A DNA stretch of 64,000 nt, from the NCBI RefSeq assembly GCF_016745235.1, contig NZ_JAELVM010000003.1, positions 62,001-126,000 of the forward strand, read 5' to 3'. Positions 8,152 to 15,952 of the stretch are shown here, in pieces. The number at the start of each line of letters is the position of its first letter. Positions within the stretch are counted from its first letter, which is position 1. Origin of the DNA: Chryseobacterium endalhagicum. GTDB taxonomy: Bacteria > Bacteroidota > Bacteroidia > Flavobacteriales > Weeksellaceae. Below the pieces are notes generated by a model. That model was not told the origin of the DNA. It saw only the letters and a program-made list of their open reading frames with translations, and made no database searches. The translations under genes were made by a program, and so were the position numbers.

Positions 8152-10554
8152 TTATTTCTTTAAGCACTTCTCAAGGAACTGATCCTGCTCCCATAAAAGG
8201 TGAAGAATATTTTCTTTAGCTGCATAGCCGTGGGATTCTTTTGGAAGAAGAACCATTTTCACAGGAGCTCCCAGATTTTTCAAAGCCTGGAAATATCTTT
8301 CCGTCTGTAAAGTAAACGTTCCCGGATTGTTATCTGCATCACCGTGAATCAAAAGCAATGGCGTTTTCATTTTGTCTGCATTCATGAATGGCGACATTGT
8401 GTTGTAGATCTCCGGAACATCCCAGTAGTTTCTCTGCTCACTCTGGAATCCGAATGGAGTCAGAGTTCTGTTGTACGCTCCACTTCTGGCGATACCACAG
8501 GCATAATCTTTAGAATGAGTCAGAAGGTTAGCGGTCATAAAAGCGCCATAGGAATGTCCTCCTACAGCCACTTTAGTTCTGTCGATATACCCCAGCTGAT
8601 CTACAGCATCTATAGCCGCTTTTCCATTCGCTACCAATTGCGGAATAAAGGTATCATTCGGTTCTGTTTTTCCTTCCCCGATAATTGGGAACGAAGCATC
8701 ATCCAGTACAGCATAGCCTTTTGTTGTCCAGTACACGAAAGATCCGTAGTACGGGAATGTAAAATCGTTTGGATTCTGGGTATTCTGCCCTGCTGTGTTT
8801 TTATCTTTATATTCTGTAGGATATGCCCAGATCAGCAACGGAAGTTTTTCCTTCTTAGCTTTTCTGTCATAATTAGCAGGCAGATAAAGAGTTCCCGTCA
8901 AAGTAACTCCGTCATTTCTTTTGTACGTGATTACTTCTTTGTATACATCTTTAATGCTTTCAAAAGGATTGGCGAAATTGGTTACCGCTTCCGCTTTATT
9001 AGATTTAATATTCTTTTTAAAATAGTTCGGATACAGGCTTGGAGACTGCTGTGTCGTAAGAATTTCCCCTTTTGAAGGATTAAGGATATCTATGATTTCT
9101 TCTTTACCGTTCTTAATGTTGGAAGTATAGAGCCTTTTCTTCTTAAGTGATTTCACATCCATTTCATCAATAAAAGGATGCTGTCCGTCTTTGGTAAATC
9201 CGTCTCCGATCAGATAGGTTTTTCCTCCTTTCATATCAATGACGTATCTTCCGTACTGGTTTTTTGTCGTGGTGAAATTTCCGGGATCACTGTAAACATC
9301 CTGATAATTCCTGTCATCGAAAACTTTAGATTCTCCGTTATTAAGATCTACCAGATAAGATTTTGTATTCCTTGTATCATACCAGCCTTCAGAAACTACG
9401 GCATAATGATCGTTGGTCCAGCTTACGCCTTCATATCTCTGTTTTGTTTTGAAGAAAGATTTCGGAGCCGCTGTGAACGGAGCTTCCCACGTAAAAATCT
9501 CATCCCTGTTATCTACGGTTTTAGACTGGTCTCCTCCATCCAGAGCTTCGGCATATACCAAGGTAGCAGAAGCATCACTTCTCCATGTCATACTTCTTTT
9601 TCCGGTTCTTACAGATGAAAATCCTTTAGGCATGATCTCATTCAAAGGAACTTCATTAACCGTTTTCACTGCATTTCCTTTCATGTCGTATACAACCGTT
9701 GTTGATGGAAAACGGCTTAGCGGAACGATATAGGAAAACGGCTTTTTGATCACTGTGGTCATCAGGTAATTTCCGTCAGGAGAAAAGCTTAAGCCGGCAT
9801 ACATATCCTGATCTTTCACTTTCTTAAGGTTTCCGGCTAAATCTGCATTATAAATTTCAGAAGCAGTAAGAACCTCAAAGTTTTTTTCATCCTGAGGATT
9901 TTTCAGAAGATCCTGATACGTTCTGTTCTGGGAAACTTTACCGTCAGCGGTTGAAACAATCGGTCCTGTCGGAAGATCCTTGCTTGCATCTATCAGAGCA
10001 GGTCTGTTTTGCGGAAGCGTCCTGATCAGGAAACTCTGAGAATCATTATACCATGAGTAAGGCATCCCTAAATTGGCATTCAGATTATCAGCTGTAATTT
10101 TTTTGGCAGCAGCAGTTTCCATATCCACTACCCAAAGTTCAACTCCTTTAGCGGTTGTATTGGTAAATGCCAGTTTCTTTTCATCCGGTGAAAAAGACAT
10201 ATAAGTAATTTTCGGATTGGCAGGCAGGTTTTTCACCTGAGTCTCATTCTTATCATTGATCTTTCTGATCTTGATATTGTTTGAATAGGTAACGCTGCTT
10301 GAAATATTGGTAACCGGATTGATTCTTAGCCCGCCAAGCTTCATTTCCTGCTGGCTGAGATCTTCCAGGGTTTTATAGGTAGGACGATAAGTAAAAACCA
10401 CCCAATCTTTTTTGCTGTTCATCAGAACACTTGGAGGTCTTTCATAATCTGCAAGTTTTAAGATTTCGGCAGAAGGTTTTTGATATGTAATATTTTCCTG
10501 GGCCTCATAGAAATTGAGAAAAGCCAAAAGGCAGATGGTCAGTTTTATCTTCAT
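8152..10554 (-). CDS. S9 family peptidase (prolyl oligopeptidase clan, glutamyl-endopeptidase-like)
   Basis: 800 aa, exported by a Sec signal peptide (cleavage near NFYEAQ). An N-terminal beta-propeller (about 40-560, with repeated SFSPDEKKLAF and SFSPDGNYLMT style blades) is followed by an alpha/beta-hydrolase domain. The catalytic serine is in GGHSYG (S668), the aspartate in HGDADNNPG (about D741) and the histidine in ESHGY (about H775). The IPIIGEG and QLGYIDRTKVAVGGHSYG surroundings resemble the S9D glutamyl-endopeptidase-like group more than DPP4 or POP. The expected role is degradation of peptides in the periplasm. Single gene sharing a convergent terminator with the HAD gene. Confidence 0.9.
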   Translation of the reverse strand: MKIKLTICLLAFLNFYEAQENITYQKPSAEILKLADYERPPSVLMNSKKDWVVFTYRPTYKTLEDLSQQEMKLGGLRINPVTNISSSVTYSNNIKIRKINDKNETQVKNLPANPKITYMSFSPDEKKLAFTNTTAKGVELWVVDMETAAAKKITADNLNANLGMPYSWYNDSQSFLIRTLPQNRPALIDASKDLPTGPIVSTADGKVSQNRTYQDLLKNPQDEKNFEVLTASEIYNADLAGNLKKVKDQDMYAGLSFSPDGNYLMTTVIKKPFSYIVPLSRFPSTTVVYDMKGNAVKTVNEVPLNEIMPKGFSSVRTGKRSMTWRSDASATLVYAEALDGGDQSKTVDNRDEIFTWEAPFTAAPKSFFKTKQRYEGVSWTNDHYAVVSEGWYDTRNTKSYLVDLNNGESKVFDDRNYQDVYSDPGNFTTTKNQYGRYVIDMKGGKTYLIGDGFTKDGQHPFIDEMDVKSLKKKRLYTSNIKNGKEEIIDILNPSKGEILTTQQSPSLYPNYFKKNIKSNKAEAVTNFANPFESIKDVYKEVITYKRNDGVTLTGTLYLPANYDRKAKKEKLPLLIWAYPTEYKDKNTAGQNTQNPNDFTFPYYGSFVYWTTKGYAVLDDASFPIIGEGKTEPNDTFIPQLVANGKAAIDAVDQLGYIDRTKVAVGGHSYGAFMTANLLTHSKDYACGIARSGAYNRTLTPFGFQSEQRNYWDVPEIYNTMSPFMNADKMKTPLLLIHGDADNNPGTFTLQTERYFQALKNLGAPVKMVLLPKESHGYAAKENILHLLWEQDQFLEKCLKK

Positions 10555-10715
10555 ATAAATTCATTTTTACGAATTTAGTGAATTTTAAGAAACCAAAAGT
10601 GTATTTTTTGAAACGTTGTTGCAAAAACCGATTTGTTTATGAAAATCCAGAACTGGAGGACTGTTTTGTTTTTATCGTCAATAAACTATGCAGAGCTGAT
10701 ATCGGGGATGATGAT

Positions 10716-10747
10716 ACCCGTGTCAAGGTTTGAACCTTGACACGGGT
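10716..10747. repeat. Perfect 15-bp inverted repeat in intergenic region
   Basis: ACCCGTGTCAAGGTT and its complement separated by 2 bases; no T-run. Unexplained; sits in the 406-bp gap before the S9 gene, which otherwise holds the two terminators above and no readable gene. Confidence 0.6.
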
Positions 10748-10797
10748 GCCAAAAACAAATTTCAAGCTTTGTCTTCCGGTTAGGATAAGACAAAAAA

Positions 10798-10842
10798 AAC
10801 ATACAAAATCCGCATCACAAAATGAAGCGGATTTTGTATGTT
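10798..10842 (-). terminator. Second minus-strand terminator-like hairpin
   Basis: A 16-bp perfect stem (CATACAAAATCCGC core), 13-base loop, followed on the minus strand by eight T. No gene lies between it and the DoxX terminator. Confidence 0.65.
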
Positions 10843-10904
10843 AAGCTGTTAAATTAAGGAATTACAAAAAATTCTTTTTAGAAGATCTATTTTATTTTCA
10901 TGAG

Positions 10905-10940
10905 AAACAAAAAGGTTGTTTCACAATGAAACAACCTTTT
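10905..10940 (-). terminator. Terminator of DoxX gene
   Basis: Perfect 14-bp stem TGAAACAACCTTTT with a 3-base loop; on the minus strand it is followed by TTTTTG. Confidence 0.75.
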
Positions 10941-10960
10941 AATATTTTATCTGAACCAGA

Positions 10961-11389
10961 CTACCAGTCTGAAGCTCTTTTTCTTTTTTCTATCATGTGA
11001 TCTACCGAAATCTTTCCGGCCCCTACAGCCATCAGAAGAAGATACACACACAGGTAAATGAGACTCATTTCTTTCTTCTCAAAAGGATCTGCACCGTGAA
11101 CCATAAAAGCGGCCACCACCATTGTGAAGATCAGAAAACCAAGCGAAACTCTCGTGAAAAGCCCTAATATGAGAAGTATTGAACACGCAAATTCAGCAAT
11201 CACCGTAAGAACCAGAGTCACCAAAGGACCCAATCCTATAAAGTCATAAAATTCAATTTTACCGCCTGCCAAAAGCATCTGAAGCTTTGGAAAACCATGA
11301 GAAAGCATCGCAAAACCGATAAACACTCTCACTGCAAATAAAATAATATCTTTAGGTAGTGAGCTGGAATTTGACTGGAAGTAGTTCAT
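10961..11389 (-). CDS. DoxX family membrane protein
   Basis: 142 aa with four predicted membrane helices. The DoxX signatures are visible: FIGFAMLSHGFPKL in helix 1, then EFACSILLILGLFTR and MVVAAFMVHGADPF. The family is linked to quinone or redox membrane complexes in some organisms, but function here is unknown. It lies upstream of a strong minus-strand intrinsic terminator (10910-10940) and 66 bp from the start of the era unit, whose end at 11456 faces the DoxX start, so the two could be co-transcribed. Confidence 0.88.
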   Translation of the reverse strand: MNYFQSNSSSLPKDIILFAVRVFIGFAMLSHGFPKLQMLLAGGKIEFYDFIGLGPLVTLVLTVIAEFACSILLILGLFTRVSLGFLIFTMVVAAFMVHGADPFEKKEMSLIYLCVYLLLMAVGAGKISVDHMIEKRKRASDW

Positions 11390-11455
11390 TTACTAAAAAT
11401 TTAGACTAAAGATAATAAAAATCTTTTAATAGAACGGAATTCCGGCCGTTTTAGT

Positions 11456-12331
11456 TTATCGGTAACCAAAATTTTTCAAATCCCTGTCGTTTTTACGCCA
11501 GTCCTTTTTCACTTTTACAAAAAGATTAAGGTGAATTTTCTTGGAAAAGAATTTTTCCAGATCCAGTCTCGCTTCAGTCCCTACTTTTTTAATAGCCTCT
11601 CCTTTATGTCCGATAATAATTCCCTTTTGGGTATCTCTTTCTACATAAATAATAGAATCAATGAAAATAATTCCCTCTTTTTCTTTAAACTGCTCGGTAA
11701 CCACCTCTACAGAATAAGGAATTTCCTTATCATAATTTAAAAGGATTTTTTCACGGATCGCCTCGTTAACGAAAAATCTTTCCGGCTTATCGGTATACTG
11801 TTCTTTGTCATAATAAGGAGGATTCTCCGGTAACAAAGATCTTAATTTAGGCAGAATAATATCAGTGTTAAAGGCATTCAGGGCAGAAATAGGAAGAATT
11901 TCCGCTTTCGGAATCCTGTTGTGCCAGTCGTCTACCAGTTTTTCAAGCCCTTCCTGAGTGGTCTGATCTACTTTGTTCAGCAGAAGCAGTACCGGAACGG
12001 GAATTTTATTCAGCTTTTCAATTAAAAATTCTGAAGGTTCGGCTTTGTCTGTTACATCTACAATGAATAAAAAAACATCCGCATCCTGTAAAGAATCCTT
12101 TACAAAATCCATCATTTTTTCCTGAAGGCCATATTTGGCGTCTAAAACTCCGGGTGTATCTGAAAATACGATCTGTAAATCCTCTTCATTATAAATTCCA
12201 AAAATCCTGTGGCGTGTGGTCTGTGCCTTTTGCGTTACGATAGCCAGTTTCTCCCCCATTAATTGGTTTAATAAGGTAGATTTTCCGGCATTCGGCTTTC
12301 CGACTATATTTACGAATCCTGCTTTGTGCAT
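11456..12331 (-). CDS. era: GTPase Era
   Basis: 291 aa, full family length. Essential GTPase that binds 16S rRNA and assists 30S subunit maturation. The G1 motif is GKPNAGKST near residue 11, G3 is DTPGV near 59 and G4 is NKVD near 121, and the C-terminal KH domain includes IIIGHKGEAIKKVG. The start is clear because MHKAGFVNIVGKPN begins the G domain. The promoter region combines TAACTTTGCA with a perfect 16-bp palindrome in the expected leader. Confidence 0.97.
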   Translation of the reverse strand: MHKAGFVNIVGKPNAGKSTLLNQLMGEKLAIVTQKAQTTRHRIFGIYNEEDLQIVFSDTPGVLDAKYGLQEKMMDFVKDSLQDADVFLFIVDVTDKAEPSEFLIEKLNKIPVPVLLLLNKVDQTTQEGLEKLVDDWHNRIPKAEILPISALNAFNTDIILPKLRSLLPENPPYYDKEQYTDKPERFFVNEAIREKILLNYDKEIPYSVEVVTEQFKEKEGIIFIDSIIYVERDTQKGIIIGHKGEAIKKVGTEARLDLEKFFSKKIHLNLFVKVKKDWRKNDRDLKNFGYR

Positions 12332-12344
12332 ATATTATTTTTTA

Positions 12345-12360
12345 GGTTCAATATTGAACC
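12345..12360. promoter_or_regulatory. 16-bp perfect palindrome in era leader
   Basis: GGTTCAATATTGAACC is a perfect palindrome in the short leader between the era -7 box and start codon. It may be an operator or an mRNA hairpin; no regulator is known here. Confidence 0.5.
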
Positions 12361-12366
12361 GGGCTG

Positions 12367-12374
12367 CAAAGTTA
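12367..12374 (-). promoter_or_regulatory. -7 box of era
   Basis: Minus-strand TAACTTTGCA. The expected transcription start is near 12360, directly at the outer end of the palindrome at 12345-12360. Confidence 0.55.
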
Positions 12375-12480
12375 GTGAAAACAAAATTTAATTGGGTTTT
12401 GTTTCCATGAAAAGTAAGTGCAGCCTTTGAAAAAGTAATATATTTATGGCAAAATTCATCTGTGACCAAAGCGGAAAAAC

Positions 12481-12502
12481 ATTTACAACGCTGTTTGTAA
12501 AT
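12481..12502. promoter_or_regulatory. 22-bp Crp-like palindrome upstream of Crp/Fnr gene
   Basis: ATTTACAA-N6-TTGTAAAT, 57 bases before the ATG at 12560. The 8-bp arms and 6-bp spacer match the spacing expected for Crp/Fnr dimers, so autoregulation is plausible. Confidence 0.45.
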
Positions 12503-12559
12503 ATTTTCTACAGATCAAATTTATATTGTATACCTTAAAACTTGACAGCAAAAGAATTC

Positions 12560-13123
12560 ATGGAGATAGACCAGATCCTCGACCGCATTTATGTTCTTCC
12601 GGAAGCTTCCAGAAATGCTTTAAAACAGCACATTACAGAAGTTTCCCATCCCAAATCTTTCTGTCTGATGGAAGCAGATAAAATCATTCCCTATATTTAT
12701 TTTATCAGGAAAGGTATTGTACGCGCCTACGCCTCCACTGCTGAGAATGATATCACATTCTGGTTTGGAAGCGAGGGACAAACGGCACTTTCCATGAAAA
12801 GCTATGTGGAAAATAAGCCCGGCTATGAAAGCATCGAACTTCTTGAAGACTGTGATCTTTATGTACTGGAAACCGAAAATCTAAAAAAGCTTTTTGAAGA
12901 TGATATTCATATCGCCAACTGGGGGCGGAAATTTGCAGAAAAAGAATTGGTAAAAACAGAAGAACTGATTATCTCAAGACAGTTCAAAACCTCTCTGGAA
13001 CGCTATAAAGACCTTATGACCAACAATCCGGATCTTCTTAAAAGAGTACAGCTGGGCCATATTGCTTCTTATCTTGGAATTACGCAGGTGAGCCTGAGCA
13101 GGATCCGGGCGGAGATTAAGTAG
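12560..13123 (+). CDS. Crp/Fnr family transcriptional regulator
   Basis: 187 aa. N-terminal cNMP-binding-like roll and C-terminal winged helix (GHIASYLGITQVSLSRIRAEIK in outline). Positions such as IRKGIVRAYAS and ENDITFWFGSEG match the small Bacteroidota Crp/Fnr-like regulators that control neighbouring stress or efflux genes. The ATG at 12560 is preferred to the TTG at 12542. Upstream, ATTTACAA-N6-TTGTAAAT at 12481-12502 forms a 22-bp palindrome of Crp-like geometry. The next gene downstream, 178 bp away, is a small multidrug-resistance-type exporter. Confidence 0.9.
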   Translation: MEIDQILDRIYVLPEASRNALKQHITEVSHPKSFCLMEADKIIPYIYFIRKGIVRAYASTAENDITFWFGSEGQTALSMKSYVENKPGYESIELLEDCDLYVLETENLKKLFEDDIHIANWGRKFAEKELVKTEELIISRQFKTSLERYKDLMTNNPDLLKRVQLGHIASYLGITQVSLSRIRAEIK

Positions 13124-13301
13124 TTCGGGGTGCGAGTTTCGTGATGTGTGTTCCGGGATTTCCTGATGCGGTGTTAATGATTTTGAGGTTCGAGGTTTCG
13201 GAGTGAGGGATGGAGATTAGGATTTCATTTCATTTTTTAACAATTGTTAAATTTTTTGAGGTTTTAAATGTGGAAATTTGCAGGAGAGAAAATCAAAAAA
13301 A

Positions 13302-13628
13302 ATGAATTGGATTATTTTAATCATCGCCGGAATATTTGAGGTTGCTTTTGCATCCTGTTTGGGAAAAGCCAAGGAATCTTCAGGATCTGAGATGTATTTC
13401 TGGTACGCCGGATTTCTGGTGACCTGTACAATCAGTATGGTACTGCTGATCAAAGCTACACAAACCCTTCCTATTGGGACAGCTTATGCAGTCTGGACGG
13501 GAATAGGCGCAGTAGGAACAGCGCTTATGGGAATTTTCTTTTTTAAAGATCCTGTAAGTTTCTGGAGGATATTTTTCCTGATGACCTTAATTGGTTCTGT
13601 AGTAGGATTGAAATCTGTTTCCCACTAA
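13302..13628 (+). CDS. sugE: SMR family transporter, SugE/Gdx (guanidinium exporter) type
   Basis: 108 aa with four transmembrane helices, the standard small multidrug resistance length. The essential membrane glutamate is E13 in IIAGIFEVAFA. The signature LPIGTAYAVWTGIGAVG matches the SugE/Gdx branch, whose characterised members exchange guanidinium for protons, rather than the promiscuous EmrE branch. A single gene suggests a homodimer. I see no guanidine-I riboswitch in the 178-bp upstream gap, which instead holds GGTTCGAGG-type repeat sequence. The TTG at 13278 was rejected as start. Confidence 0.88.
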   Translation: MNWIILIIAGIFEVAFASCLGKAKESSGSEMYFWYAGFLVTCTISMVLLIKATQTLPIGTAYAVWTGIGAVGTALMGIFFFKDPVSFWRIFFLMTLIGSVVGLKSVSH

Positions 13629-13655
13629 AATCTGATACAACTTCTATCTATATTA

Positions 13656-13700
13656 AATAAACCCGTCCTCAAATGTGAAGGCGGGTTTATTGTTTTATTT
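13656..13700. terminator. Terminator between SMR and methyltransferase genes
   Basis: AATAAACCCG/CGGGTTTATT stem with additional wobble pairs inside and T-rich flanks, convergent genes on both sides. Confidence 0.7.
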
Positions 13701-14462
13701 TTTGAAAACTACAGGTAAGATCTCGTTCTCTCTTAACCCGTATTTTTGGATTTCTTCTTCCGAAAAATTCCGGGAATAGAAGTTCGGTTCTGTTTCAAAA
13801 CCGGCTTTTCTTAAGCGGTCGAAATAGTCCATTCCGTACCAGCGGACGTGATCGTACTGCCCGAAATGTTTCTGGCGTTCTTTAGGATCTGTGATGGAAA
13901 AATCTTCGTAGGTTTTCTCCAAAGAATTTCTCATCGGAACCTGAAAGATTCCCCAGCCTCCCGGCCTCATTACCCTGTACAGCTCACTGATCGCCTTTGC
14001 ATCGTCTTGTATATGTTCCAGAACATGGTTACAAAAGATGATATCAAAACTCTCATCGGCAAAAGGCAGATCAAGAATATCCGCTTTTACGTCTACGATG
14101 GGAGAAAAGAGATCCGCTGATATGTAATCCAGGTTTCTCATCATCTTGAATTTCCTCAAAAACTCCTGTTCGGGAGCGATATGCAGAACCTTGGCATTCT
14201 TAATGAAAAAATCGGTCTCATTCTGAAGATACAGCCACATCTGGCGGTGTCTTTCAAGGCTTAATGTTCCCGGTGACAATGCATTTTCGCGTTGTTTTCC
14301 GTAACCATAAGGAAGGAATTTCCGGTAAGATTTTCCGTCAATAGGATCAAAGAACTTATCCCCCTTGAACAACTGATAGATCAAAGGTCTGGCCCAGATA
14401 CTCATTTTGATCAGCATCGGGCGGGGTAAAGTATTGAGTAAAAGTTTGGTTACTTTCTTCAT
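13695..14462 (-). CDS. Class I SAM-dependent methyltransferase
   Basis: 255 aa. A Rossmann methyltransferase (Methyltransf_11-like). The core begins with VLHIAPEQEFL in the motif I position, followed by DYISADLF (adenine-binding acidic turn), KADILDLPFADESFDIIFCNHVLEHI and the post-II block YRVMRPGGWGIFQVP. Motif I is unusual: APEQ replaces the usual GxGxG loop, as seen in a group of glycosyltransferase-linked methyltransferases. The start codon overlaps the stop codon of map by one base (TAATG), so the two genes are translationally coupled. The substrate is unknown. Confidence 0.87.
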   Translation of the reverse strand: MKKVTKLLLNTLPRPMLIKMSIWARPLIYQLFKGDKFFDPIDGKSYRKFLPYGYGKQRENALSPGTLSLERHRQMWLYLQNETDFFIKNAKVLHIAPEQEFLRKFKMMRNLDYISADLFSPIVDVKADILDLPFADESFDIIFCNHVLEHIQDDAKAISELYRVMRPGGWGIFQVPMRNSLEKTYEDFSITDPKERQKHFGQYDHVRWYGMDYFDRLRKAGFETEPNFYSRNFSEEEIQKYGLRENEILPVVFKK

Positions 14463-15271
14463 TAAAAATCCAGTTGGAATGGCTTTTCTTCATCACTTAC
14501 GATGCCCAAAGCTTCATAAACATATTTAAATGTAGAAAGCAGTACCGGCTTACCATTGATCACGGCTACATCATGCTCAAAATGCGCAGAAGGCAGGTTA
14601 TCCAGAGTGGTTACCGTCCAGCCGTCGTTATGGAATTTTACTTTTTCCGTACCCAGATTCACCATCGGTTCAATAGCGATGGCCAAACCGTCTTTAATGA
14701 CTTTTCCGCTTCCCTGTTTTCCGTAATTCGGAACCTGTGGATCTTCATGCATCTTTCTTCCCAAACCATGTCCTACAAGCTCTTTTACAACACCGTAACC
14801 TTCTTTTTCACAATGGGTCTGGATCGCATGAGAGATATCTCCTATTCTCTTGCCTCTCATACACTGCGCAATTCCTTTGTAAAGGGATTCTTTGGTTACC
14901 TGCAATAATTTTTTAACCTCAGGTTTTACTTCCCCGATTTCAAATGTATAGGCATGATCTCCTACAAAACCATTCAGGATCACTCCACAGTCTACGGAAA
15001 GAACATCTCCTTCTTTTATAATATCATTATTGGGAAAACCGTGTACTACCTGGTCATTCGGGGAAATACACAAAGAATTCGGGAAACCGCCATACCCCAG
15101 AAAAGCAGGTTCTGCACCATGATCTTTAATGAAATCGTGGGCAAGCTTATCAAGGTATAATGTATTGATTCCCGGTTTTATTTCTTTTGCGAGCATTCCC
15201 AGTGTTTTGGAAACCAGATGCGCACTCTCCTTCATCAGGCGGAGTTCCTCTATTGTTTTTAATTGAATCAT
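14462..15271 (-). CDS. map: Type I methionyl aminopeptidase
   Basis: 269 aa. Removes the initiator methionine from nascent proteins. The pita-bread fold metal ligands are visible: the aspartates in VDCGV and GDHAY, the histidine in GLGRKMHEDP, and the glutamates in IEPM and FEHDVAV. The substrate-site histidine is in VVHGFP. The first 12 residues (IKTIEELRLMKESA-like) begin the standard fold with no N-terminal extension. It is the first gene of a two-gene unit with the methyltransferase. The upstream gap contains simple TTAGATATTAGA-type repeats. Confidence 0.97.
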   Translation of the reverse strand: MIQLKTIEELRLMKESAHLVSKTLGMLAKEIKPGINTLYLDKLAHDFIKDHGAEPAFLGYGGFPNSLCISPNDQVVHGFPNNDIIKEGDVLSVDCGVILNGFVGDHAYTFEIGEVKPEVKKLLQVTKESLYKGIAQCMRGKRIGDISHAIQTHCEKEGYGVVKELVGHGLGRKMHEDPQVPNYGKQGSGKVIKDGLAIAIEPMVNLGTEKVKFHNDGWTVTTLDNLPSAHFEHDVAVINGKPVLLSTFKYVYEALGIVSDEEKPFQLDF

Positions 15272-15283
15272 TCTTATTTAGAT

Positions 15284-15420
15284 GTTAGATATTAGATGTC
15301 AGATATTAGACTTAATGCTTCATGTATATTATTATCTGAAAATTTAAATCATCTGAGTCTCTATATTTTTCCGGTAAATTTTTAAAACTAATTTCTAATC
15401 TCTAGTTTCTAGCTTCTGTT
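15284..15420. repeat. TTAGATATTAGA simple repeat region upstream of map
   Basis: TTAGATGTTAGATATTAG-type direct repeats on the left and CTAATTTCTAATCTCTAG-type inverse sequences on the right. No promoter of the usual form is evident. Confidence 0.45.
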
Positions 15421-15428
15421 TTAAATTT

Positions 15429-15860
15429 CTACCAAAAAAGTCCTTTTTTCTTTTCTTTTTTAAGTTTGGAGTAGGCCAGAACTTCTTTTCCTTCTACACG
15501 GAATTCTATTCTTTCCTGGATGATATTGTAGATTTCGCCCCATCCCGGAAAACCGCCCAGGTTCCTGTCATCAATGAACCAGTCTGCATCCAGTTTTCTG
15601 GATTGGTTTTCGGAATCAAAAACTTCTCCTTCAAAGCTTGAATTCACGGCATAAAATTCAATACCGTTTTGTCTGCAGAATTCTACTGCTTCATCCAAAG
15701 TTTTTCCATGTCTATATGTCCAGAGGATCAGTCTGTATCCTTCTGCCTGAAGTCTTTTTAATGTTTCGAAAGCGAAAATTTTTGCTTTACCAATTGCCGG
15801 ATATGCATCATCCACGATAGTTCCGTCAAAATCAACAGCAATTTTTTTATTATTTAACAT
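15429..15860 (-). CDS. BT0820-like HAD family hydrolase
   Basis: 143 aa. A compact capless HAD phosphatase. Motif I is VDFDGTIVDD at residues 9-18, motif II is LILWTYR near 45, and the motif IV region is DADWFIDDRNLGG near 96. The order and length match the small Bacteroides hydrolase group exemplified by BT0820. The C-terminus is strongly basic (KLKKEKKKG). A TATCTTTGCA promoter box at 15882-15889 with CAAA (TTTG on the minus strand) 17 bases further out supports an independent transcript. The substrate is unknown. Confidence 0.85.
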   Translation of the reverse strand: MLNNKKIAVDFDGTIVDDAYPAIGKAKIFAFETLKRLQAEGYRLILWTYRHGKTLDEAVEFCRQNGIEFYAVNSSFEGEVFDSENQSRKLDADWFIDDRNLGGFPGWGEIYNIIQERIEFRVEGKEVLAYSKLKKEKKKGLFW

Positions 15861-15881
15861 TTTGTTGTTTTTTTAGCTTTG

Positions 15882-15910
15882 CAAAGATAAGAAATAAAAA
15901 GAGTGCCAAA
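15882..15910 (-). promoter_or_regulatory. Promoter of BT0820-like gene
   Basis: TATCTTTGCA on the minus strand (plus-strand CAAAGATA at 15882-15889) with a TTTG (plus CAAA at 15907) 17 bases further upstream. The CAAA overlaps the loop side of the desaturase terminator. Confidence 0.5.
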
Positions 15911-15926
15911 AAACGATGGCACTCTT
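15893..15926 (-). terminator. Terminator of desaturase gene
   Basis: AAGAGTGCCA/TGGCACTCTT, 8-base loop, followed by TTTTTA on the minus strand. Confidence 0.7.
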
Positions 15927-15952
15927 AAGTTTTATAATTATGGTCTGTAAGA

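Noticed and set aside
8344..9075. Long plus-strand reading frame opposite the S9 peptidase gene
   Set aside because: It is antisense to a full, motif-rich peptidase gene, begins without a plausible start context and has no recognisable domain.
10799..10905. Tiny ATG-initiated frame between the two terminators
   Set aside because: Only four codons long before a stop.
13124..13301. Guanidine riboswitch upstream of the Gdx-like exporter
   Set aside because: No conserved ykkC-type motifs such as ACGR-containing loops could be seen; the gap holds GGTTCGAGG-like repeat sequence.
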